A DNA stretch of 64,000 bases. Origin: Isoetes taiwanensis (Eukaryota > Streptophyta > Lycopodiopsida > Isoetales > Isoetaceae). Numbering within the stretch: the first letter of the stretch is position 1; each line of letters starts with the position of its first letter. The stretch spans positions 9,391,003 to 9,455,002 of the forward strand of contig JAJEKV010000006.1 of NCBI GenBank assembly GCA_021234155.1, given 5' to 3'. The notes under the pieces were generated by a model. The model ran no database searches. It was not told the origin of the DNA and worked only from the letters and a program-made list of their open reading frames with translations. Of this stretch, positions 56,236 to 64,000 are shown piece after piece. A program made the translations under genes and the position numbers.

Positions 56236-58860
56236 GGAAGGAAGGAAGGAAGGTTCTTTTATCGTCTGTGGAGGCCAATCGGCCTATGGGACCCAATGCA
56301 GCAAGCCCGTTGCTACCCCCCTTAGGAGGGAAAACCCCCCCTTAGGAGGGAAAACCCGTTGCAGCAACAAACCTGCTGGCAGCTGTACAAATATACATAT
56401 ATACACATGAATACATACACATGAATTCCCGGCACCTCAGGTAGGGGCCCGGGGGCAGAGGTGAGTCCGCAGATCCAAAACCTCCTGGAGGTAGGAGCCA
56501 AGAGATCGAATCGACGGCGCATCTTGAGTAGCTCGTCAAAGCGGGCGGGCGGACCAGTCGCACCAAGAGAATGTAGCAAGCCCGAATCTGACTATAGGGG
56601 CGGATCCGAAGGCATGGCCTTCATCCTCAACAACTCCCAGTGCACACCGACAAAGCTTTGTCTGGGCGCGGCTCTCCAACCCACCGAATTCGTCTCAAGC
56701 CGAAGATGGTGGGCCCCTGTTCGAATGGACGCGATAATCCTGCGCTTCTTCATGGGCAACTGAGAATGCAGGTAGAGCTGTGGGCCTCGAGCCAGGGTGT
56801 TTGTAGTGTGCCACCTTTACCTGTTCCAGAGCACGGTGGTCCCAGAGCTTTCCCAGGAAACAAGAGTCCAAGTACCCCCAACCTATCCCTACGGCTGCTC
56901 ACCTATGTGCGTCCTACGCCCAACGCTACGCTAGCCACTGGGCTCTCTTGTCCTTCCAACAAGCCCTGAGTCGTTGGGGGCTCATCGCCACAGCATAAGC
57001 CAAGTGCGGGAGCCGAGTGTCACCCATGTTGGCCACCTTCTGGAAATAGACAATGTGCCTATCGAGGGCCGCATGCTGCAGGGGCATGAATCATGTCTCC
57101 TGCAACAAGATCTGATATGGAACTGAGGGCTTAACGCCAAGTGCCCGCATCAAAAATGCCTTCTGGACCTGCTCTAAGTCATTCCAAGTCGCCAAAGACA
57201 CCACTGGGCCCCACACCTCGATCCCATACAAAAGAATCGGCTCTACCAAAGGTTCGGAACAAATGTGACCGGGTGGCCCCAAAATATACAAACTCTTGCT
57301 GCCACTATTGTTTTGCATTGCATACGCCTTCCAACTCATGGATCACCCAGAAGGCTAATGGATGCATCCCAATACATTGAGGACGGAATTCCACCCCAAG
57401 TACTTTATAGCCGGGTGTGACCTCTACCATCCGCCCCTTAGTAAGTGAGCCAGGGAGGTGCTTGGGATGACGGAGGAGGATATGAGAACCACCTTAGTCT
57501 TGGCCAAAGTTGACCTCGCATGTCCGCCGCCCGCGTAATGTGTCCAAGGCATCTAGGTGTGCCTCGTGATTCCCTCCGTGTATGGGCCAAGAGGTCCACA
57601 TCATCCCAAGATAGATGAGTCACGGATGACCCGTGCAAGAGCTGTATACCGCCCCCCATTGGGCTGCTAGTCGCTTCCAACCGGTCAATGTAAAGTCCAA
57701 AGAGTGTGGGTGAGAGGACAACCTTGCCTAACTCCAATGCTACTTTTGACAAATGACCGTCCTTCCTTGCATGGCTTGCATGCGGCTTGTCAGATCACCG
57801 GTCTATACACCGCGTTCTGCAGATCCATAGGGAGCCCCAAATGGTGCAATCTCGCCCAAACTTTTCCTCGGGGATCAGGTCGAAGCCTTTGCAAAGTCTA
57901 CAAAACAAAGAAGATGTGTCCTCCCGAGGTCCTCGGCCCCTCACTGTGGTCCCGAAAGTGTGAAGATGTGATCAATGGTCGAATGCCTGGCCTAAGCCCG
58001 CCCCCGTAAGTGTCGACCTGGCGCCTCGCCCATCCGTTTACCCATCGTTGAGAATGCGGTAGCCGCGACTTGGCAAATCCGGTGACTATGATGGTTCGGT
58101 AATTGGTCGGACAAAGTGTGGGTCCCCTACCTTGTAGATCGTAACAATCCTTGTGGTCCATGACCGGGAAAACCCTCTTGCGGTGGCCTTGTTGAATCGG
58201 TCGCGGCCGGGGGCGGGCACCATGGGCTGTCCAGCCCACTTGAGCAACTCGCTGCGAGGCCATCCAAGTCTCCGCCGCTTCCCATTAGCCCGGTAATGCG
58301 CATCCTCTTCGACATCTTCTTCCGGTGATCACCGGTGGGCCATGTTCTTGGGGAACATCTGTCCCAGTATTCCCGGGGATCATAAAGTCGCTCGTGTATC
58401 GCTGCTCCCACCTAACGCCGCGGATGTTCCCGTAGTGGTCGTCTTGGGCTCGCAGAACCACCGCCCGAAAGCTCTCGGTATGCCCGCAGAGGGGCGAACA
58501 TTTCTCCCCGGTGCCTTGCCGTGTACCTTGCCTTTGTTTCCTTGAGGAAGGCACGGTAATGGCTGGTGGCCCGAGCTCGCGGTCCCGATCCACGATGAGA
58601 TCTGAGTGCTGGCGTTCACGTTCCTTACACTCGGCATCAAACCATCCGTTACGCGGGAAGGTTGCGGTCTCCGATCTCCGCGTGGGGAGGTCTCCCCAAA
58701 GCATCCGCTGCGCCCGCCTCGAGGAGCTCAACCACCGGTGGCTTGTTTGCCCAAAGATGTGGGCTGCAGAATCGCTTGGGAGGGCTTCTGCGAGCATGTC
58801 AGCGTAGCCCTCCGCCTGCTCATAATCAAGCGCAACTGAGGTCGGCAAGGCAATGCTCAT
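56236..58860 (-). mobile_element. LINE, degraded, longest copy of its family
   Basis: From the 5' side on the minus strand: a pre-RT region (58860-58285; HIFGQTSHRWLSSSRRAQRM, NGWFDAECKERERQHSDL) and the RT start at 58411-57898 in shifted frames. The palm follows with LSPTLFGLYIDRLEA (about 57690) and SWDDVDLLAH at 57600, where the usual YADD reads SWDD, so the catalytic box is mutated. EPLVEPILLYGIEVWGPVVS and KAFLMRALGVKPSVPYQILL come next, then the RHIxYFQKV block near 57060. The 3' end has CCATAGGCCGATTGG...GACGATAAAA and a (CCTT)n tail at 56236-56252. It is the same family as 31950-33585. The endonuclease domain is not seen. Confidence 0.85.
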
Positions 58861-59490
58861 TGCATGCTCGATTAACTTTTTAGAATTGCATGCTCGAATA
58901 TTTTTTCCCTATGTAGACAATTATATCATAAAAGCTTTCCACCAGTAATATCGGAACTTCACAAAGGTTGGCTAAAGAGGCCATTTTCCTTTCTTGGCAG
59001 TTAGCTTCTAGAATTATGAAATTAAAAAGACAACAAAAGAAAAGTGCTACTTTTTGCAACCTGTTCTAACCACCCATTTCTATAAATGTCATTACTGGGT
59101 GGATTCACGCTATAGTGGATCAGTTTTGGTGTCCCCCATGTCCCCCCCCAAATAGCTTAAAAGTATAGCTTGTATTTGTGGTTTAAGAAATGCATTTGTG
59201 GTTTGAGAATTTGTATAACATTGATTACGTTGATGCCTTTTCCAGTAACCGATGAGTAATTCTAATAATAACCAACCACTTCATTAATGCTGGAGGGAAT
59301 TTTTTCAAATGCTCAAACGGTGGAAACGTAGAGGGAGTTTGTTCCTCATTCTTTTGCTCAGTATTATTTTGGTAAGTCTACAAAGTGAAGCACATTTCTG
59401 AAAAAATGGAGGAGAAAGATGTATTCTTAGATATGGCGATGAAGAAATCCGAACATCCGTAATGAAGATCCATTTGTTAGAGTGAGTTTG
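58861..59490. other. no recognised gene
   Basis: AT-rich, no motif seen; it may be the 5' flank of the transposase-like relic that follows. Confidence 0.4.
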
Positions 59491-60379
59491 AGATCATTGT
59501 TGAAAGAAATTCAACTGGGAAGTTTTAGATTGTGGTTTAGAACATGCAACTATTTCTAGTGTCAATCTTGAGAATGCAGATGATATATCAATCGGTCATG
59601 ATCCTAGTATTGTGGACAATACTATAAAGAATATCAAGAAGAGAAAAAAGAGAGATACAGAGCAAGAACGTCTGAAGAAACAAAGACAGAGAAAAAAGAC
59701 AAAAAGAAGCTAATGAGGCATTGGTGAAGATTGAGGTCAAGATGGGTTGGATAAAAGTGGTGCAACAAAAAGGAGAGTAGTGTTAAACACCGCCAATTCA
59801 TTCTTGAGGCAAACAAAAACAATGAATCTCCGTGATTAAACGAGAAATATTGATTGATGTACTAGAACATAAAGCTATGGAAGAGATAGTTGGGGATCTC
59901 TTGAAGAATCTGGAAGCAAAAACAACCATAATAGATAATATCGAGATTCAATCCATATCATGAAGCAATCAACTAGTCTAGATTGTATGGTCGCTAAAAA
60001 ATCTTGTTTAGCAAATGGCAATAGGCAATGAAATGTAAAAGCAAATGAGTAAAAAATGGGAAAAGTTCTTGATGTTCATCCAAGAAATTTGATCACGCAA
60101 AGAGAGACAAATTTGAGATAAATTGCAATTCAGAAAAATGGGTGTACTATAGAAGGGGAAGAAGATGTGATTCCATTTCTGATTCTCATCATTGCTTTGT
60201 ACAGATTTTTGGATTTCTAATACTAGGGTCTCTCCAAACACAAAGGATGTGAAATCTAGGAGACTTGAAAGAAATATCAGAGAAGAGCATGCTACACATT
60301 ACTTAGAGCAAAGCCAAGTTAGTTACTACTCTATTATCTATCTACTCTTTCAAGCTTGATTTGATCACAGCTTTTCTCC

Positions 60380-60840
60380 GGATCCTCTATAAATGTATTA
60401 TAGATTGTGTATTGTAGATAGTATATTATAGTTTTAGATCCAAGATAGATTGCATTATGGTTGGAATAGATTGTGGTTTTGGATTACATTGTGGTTAGAT
60501 TAAACTGTGGTTCAAGTCATATTGTGATTCGTTGCATTGTGGTTTAAACTTGGTTGTGGTTGTAGATTACATTGTGGTTCTAGATTATGGTTTTGATTAG
60601 ATTGTGGTTTTGGATTGGAATGTGGTTTTTGGTTTCAATTTTCTTGTGATTGTGGTTGTGGATTATATTGTGGGTCTAGATTATGGTTTGATGGATTGTG
60701 GTTTTAGGTTAGATTGTGATTTTAAGGTTTCTAATGGATATTGTTTTATTTTGTGGTTTGGAATTTCATTATTATAGTTTGAGGTTCATGTTTGCGGTTT
60801 GGGGTTTGAGATTGATAATCAACTATTGTTTTGTTCTTAG
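60380..60840 (+). repeat. GT-rich minisatellite, core GATTGTGGTTTTGGATTA
   Basis: More than 15 degenerate units of 16-24 bases, each with ATTGTGGTT or ATTATGGTT. There is strong strand asymmetry: G and T dominate the plus strand and C is nearly absent. Confidence 0.8.
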
Positions 60841-62634
60841 ATGCAACTCTATAAAGCTTTCAAAGCAAAACATCCAAATGTCAAAGTTGGAGCTTCAAAT
60901 TTTCAAAATTTGAAGCCGTGGTTTGTAGTGAAGCTAGCGTAGTATAACACTTGTTGTTGCATACATCATGTCGCTTACAAATGCCGGGATGGTTTAACTA
61001 AATTGTGAAGAAGCACTCAAAGTCATGTACTTGTGGAGTGCAAGATTTTTACGTACATCGCTGATCTTTGGAAATGTATTGTTTGCCGAAGGGTGAGATT
61101 GATGAATTCTATAGTAAGGATTGTCTTGACGGTATTTTGTAGTGAGTGTGGGATAAAGAAGTTTGAAATCTGCCCCAAGGAATTAGAGAGTGAGGAGGTT
61201 GTGAAATGGGAGTACATCGACTATGAACATGGAGGTGTGGATAAACGTGGAGAGCCTAAGAAAGTTTTGAAACACCAATACAAAGAGACCACACCAGCAA
61301 AGGCTAATAAGCAAACTCAAAGACAAAGTTGGAAAAATTTCCCTCCACAATTTCAAATACAAATGGCAAGATAAACAGGTTTAGAAATGCTCGATAATCT
61401 CCTTCGATGTCATAGTGTCGGGTAGATTTTATGGAAAATTACACATTGAAAGAGAGAACACAGTGCAATCTCAATACCGGACAAGCGTGCGGTGACCATT
61501 CTTGTCCACATTACTTATCATGTGGCTAAGAATGGTGAAGTAGTAAAAGAAACACATTATTATATATCGATGACCGCAAACATGATACCTTATTCGCATG
61601 CGGATTGCTTTAATATGCACTTCAATTATATGGAAGAGCAAGGACCAAACCACGTAGGCCTTCGGGTTTTTCCGATGGTGCCGCATCACAATTCAAAGCT
61701 GCAAGGCCATTTTATTTTATTGCTAGATACTCTTATCGACTCTAATTCATATGATGTGGAATTACTTTGGTTCAAACCACGGAAGGGAAACATGATGGCA
61801 AGGTCTGCTGAATTAAAGAGATGGATCGAATGGTCCAACTCCTATATCCCGATACTAAGATAGAGAATGCACATGATATTGTGGAGGTCGCCAAGGAGTT
61901 ATTTTAAATGCACGCTTTCTAAAGAGGAACCAAAAACAAAAAAAAAAGATATTAAAAGATTTTTTGGGAAGTTAAAGCAGGAGAAGTCGATAGGCGAAGG
62001 AATGGGGAGCACATACTTGAAGGATACTCAAAAATTCATAGTGTAATGCCAAGATTCAAATTTGGGATCAACAACTCAATTACGTGTTCAAGATTCTCAT
62101 GCTTTTGTAGTTTTTGTTTAGATGAACATTGGGATAGATGCGAGAATACGGCATATGTGAATAAGTGGGAACTGGTGGAAATTGAACCTCGCTTCTTCAT
62201 CTACTTGTGATGCAATTGAGGTTAGAAAGTCACAAAGGCCCTTATATTCGTGTGTTAATATTGTCGACCGGTCGATGTGGAGATTACTTTTAGAAGTGGC
62301 AAAGACAAAAACAACCACGAAGGGGATGACTTTTGGTTGCTTGCATGTACAAGGGAGAAGTATGTAGTGGAAAAGACTTCAAAGATAATGGAACGTGGTT
62401 CTTAAAAGGTGAAAGTATATTAGAAGGAACTTACTTCAAAAAATTCCAAGTTCAAAGAGAGGTTATGAATTATGTTCTCAAGAAGGAGTCAAAAGGTTTA
62501 CTCTACACAAGTATGTGGTGTTAGAATTCCACTAATGAAAGGAAATTATGCTATCAAAGGACATCCTCAGATTTCACCTTCTAGATCCTAAGGATGAAGA
62601 AACGGTCAGAGCCAACTTACCACCGCGGTTGTCG

Positions 62635-62737
62635 GATGATGATGATGATGATGGTGATGGTGATGGTGATGGTGATGGTGATGGTGATGGTGATGGTGAT
62701 GGTGATGGTGATGCCGATGGTGATGGTGATGGTGAGT
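62635..62737 (+). repeat. (GATGGT)n microsatellite
   Basis: (GAT)6 then about 14 GATGGT units with one GCC change, in frame as an Asp-Gly tail of the upstream ORF. Shorter GAT runs follow at 62760-62850. Confidence 0.95.
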
Positions 62738-63088
62738 GAACACTTGTTGTTGTGAGCAGATGATGATGATGAACAGATCAAAGCCATCCGGTTGTCGTGA
62801 TGATGATTTTCATGTATTGATGTTTTAATAGATAATGATGATGATGATGAGTTGATATATCTTGTATTCTTCTACTTGTGTTTTCTCAGTGCTTGTATGA
62901 TAATGTTATTGTTTAGACTTTATGTTATTAATGTTTCATTCATAACTAACATATGTTTAAAAGGTGTGTTGGTTTATTCATTTGATAGATATTGAATGAA
63001 TGGGTGTTAGGTTCAAATCCAAGGATGTTAAGTTTGAATTTTGATAATTTTGGATCTATGTCTTACATGGTAGAGTAGTCCAATACAA

Positions 63089-63159
63089 AAACCCTAAACC
63101 TAATATCCCACACCAATATCCCACATGCCAAAGAAGCAAAAGTAGCATGTGTATATAAG
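63089..63159 (+). promoter_or_regulatory. telo-box, USE-like element and TATA box
   Basis: AAACCCTAA (63089-63097) is a plant telo-box. ATCCCACATGC (63118-63128) matches 9 of 11 positions of the plant snRNA upstream element RTCCCACATCG. An imperfect copy, ATCCCACACC, lies just before it. TATATAAG follows at 63152-63159, 23 bases after the USE. Established knowledge: in plants a USE-TATA gap near 23-24 bases directs RNA polymerase III, and 33-34 directs Pol II. A transcript would start near 63180. Confidence 0.45.
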
Positions 63160-63179
63160 ATGCACCTAGAAGTGATTAA

Positions 63180-63615
63180 GTATCATGTGATTGGGCCTTG
63201 TTGACGAACCTTTGGAGACATCCAAGGGGATGGACCTGGACTTGGCGTGGGGATGCCCTACAATTAGTCGAGCCACATTGGTCTCGAGATCTAACGACCT
63301 CGAATCGGATATAATTCGAGGGTTCTCTTTAAACGAAATTTCGTCACGGAGATTTACGGAAGGCAGAGGCCGAGATAGGTCCCGCTCACATGATCTAACC
63401 TCTAGGGTGGCCTCCTAGAGGGTGTAACCTCGAGGGTGTATAGTATAGTGTCTTAGAGGTCTTAGAGGGTTGTTGTGAATGATATGCTGTTGTGAATGAT
63501 ATGCTTGTGGGGGTGTTGTGAATGATACATGTGTTGACAATTGAATTTACAGACAATGATGGTGAATACATCCGAATACATCCGAGGCGAGACATGGAAC
63601 ATGGAGGCGCTTTTT
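63180..63615 (+). ncRNA. possible Pol III transcript, unidentified
   Basis: This is what the promoter above would drive. The first run of five T on the plus strand is at 63610-63614, giving about 430 bases. The sequence is GC-richer than its surroundings and has self-complementary stretches (CTCTAGGGTGGCCTCCTAGA, near 63402). It does not read like U6, U3 or 7SL RNA. No ORF is convincing. Low confidence. Confidence 0.2.
63470..63532 (+). repeat. TTGTGAATGATA repeats
   Basis: Three copies of GTTGTGAATGATA with T/G-rich spacers. Confidence 0.75.
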
Positions 63616-63694
63616 AGGTATGTATAAAGGTATGTATAATCTACATCCAAAATGGTACCATGCATAAAATCCCAAACAACAACTAAAAAGAAAA

Positions 63695-63860
63695 AAGAAA
63701 GTGAGTGAGTGAGGTAGTAGTGAGATGGGGGCGCTTCCCCCTCGAGAGAGAGGTCGATGAGTGAGGTGGGGCGCTTCCCTCGAAAGCAGATGAGTGAGGT
63801 GAGGTGGGGGCGCCCCTCGAATCGGTGAGGATGAGTGAGGTGGGGCGCTTCCCCATCGCC
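63695..63860 (+). repeat. minisatellite with GGGGCGC hairpins
   Basis: Four units of about 40-45 bases, core GATGAGTGAGGTGGGGCGCT then TCCCC and CTCGA. Each holds a small GGGG-CGC-CCC inverted repeat. Confidence 0.8.
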
Positions 63861-64000
63861 CAGAGGAGGGACTTTGCAAAGATTAGACTAAGTCCTTAGA
63901 GAGGTCCTTAAAAAGTGTCCTTAAGAAAATGAACTCCGTAACTCCAACTCCAAAAAAAAACAAACTCCGACTAACTATACTATACAACTCAAAAACGCCA

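Larger units (their letters stand above)
59500..62740 (+). pseudogene. relic of a transposase-like gene of uncertain family
   Basis: Several plus-strand frames read as one decayed protein. 59555-59712: SVNLENADDISIGHDPSIVD then KKRKKRDTEQERLKKQRQRK (basic). 60840-61374: LYKAFKAKHPNVKVGASNFQ, LKPWFV, NTCCCIHHVAYKC (Cys/His), CSECGIKKFE and EVVKWEYIDYEHGG. 61417-61863: VDFMENYTLKER, TILVHITYHVAKNGEVVKET, ADCFNMHFNYMEEQGPN and ELKRWIEWSN. 62170-62520: GDDFWLLACTREKY and TWFLKGESILEGTYFKKFQV. It ends in an Asp-Gly repeat. The DF.ENY, (S)DG..SQ and HGKG.xDG layout recalls large uncharacterised transposase-like proteins scattered in eukaryotes. Here the second and third motifs are eroded. A minisatellite splits it at 60380-60840. 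Confidence 0.55.

Noticed and set aside
62635-62737. Asp-Gly repeat as a calcium-binding domain
   Set aside because: Encoded by a GATGGT microsatellite; no nonapeptide or EF-hand pattern.
63089-63101. Telomere-like CCCTAAACCTAA as an interstitial telomere
   Set aside because: Only about one and a half units; better read as a telo-box promoter word.

Overview
This window looks like nuclear DNA of a land plant, and a repeat-rich part of it. Evidence: a 943-codon PLS-class pentatricopeptide-repeat (PPR) gene, spliced genes with canonical GT/AG introns, fragments of a PR-1/CAP gene, a 2-oxoglutarate dioxygenase and a PAP/fibrillin-like gene, a plant-type PIF/Harbinger transposon, Ty3/Gypsy and Copia-like pieces, two non-LTR retrotransposon lineages, a tRNA-derived SINE and a segment resembling plant mitochondrial DNA. 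The mix of a long PPR array with heavy LINE content would fit a fern or another seed-free plant, but I cannot fix the species.

Layout. 1-1032: unrecognised decayed ORF open at the left edge. 1230-3942: broken Ty3/Gypsy gag-protease-RT. 4161-4346: BED zinc-finger relic. 5643-6923: two candidate minus-strand exons. 7334-9925 (perhaps to 10178): a spliced coiled-coil gene. 10204-17370: a nearly complete PIF/Harbinger element with TAA target duplication and matching terminal inverted repeats. Its three-exon transposase is intact (428 aa, DDE triad kept). Its Myb/SANT ORF1 is split by a 321-bp MITE, and the ORF1 intron holds PR-1 and dioxygenase gene fragments. 18170-24640: SINE copies, a long TATC microsatellite, a rearranged Gypsy relic and a Copia-like LTR. 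25255-30585: the PPR gene, bracketed by a half and a full copy of a fold-back element. 31080-40560: LINE remains of two types plus a PPR fragment. 42000-48800: gene fragments, a mitochondrial-like block and an A-tailed repeat family. 50510-50558: a strong G-quadruplex run. 51640-56020: a row of pseudogenes on the minus strand: an unrecognised exon, a PPR gene with an exact one-motif duplication, and a saccharopine-dehydrogenase-like gene with an inserted HAD-hydrolase exon. 56236-58860: LINE. 59500-62740: relic of an unusual transposase-like gene. 63089-63159: a telo-box/USE/TATA set resembling a plant Pol III small-RNA promoter. 63470-63870: minisatellites.

There is no operon logic. The functional candidates are the PPR gene, the coiled-coil gene, the Harbinger transposase and possibly an RNA gene at the right end. 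Most of the rest is mobile-element debris and duplicated gene pieces. Calls rest on reading translated motifs and splice signals by eye; no database search was run.
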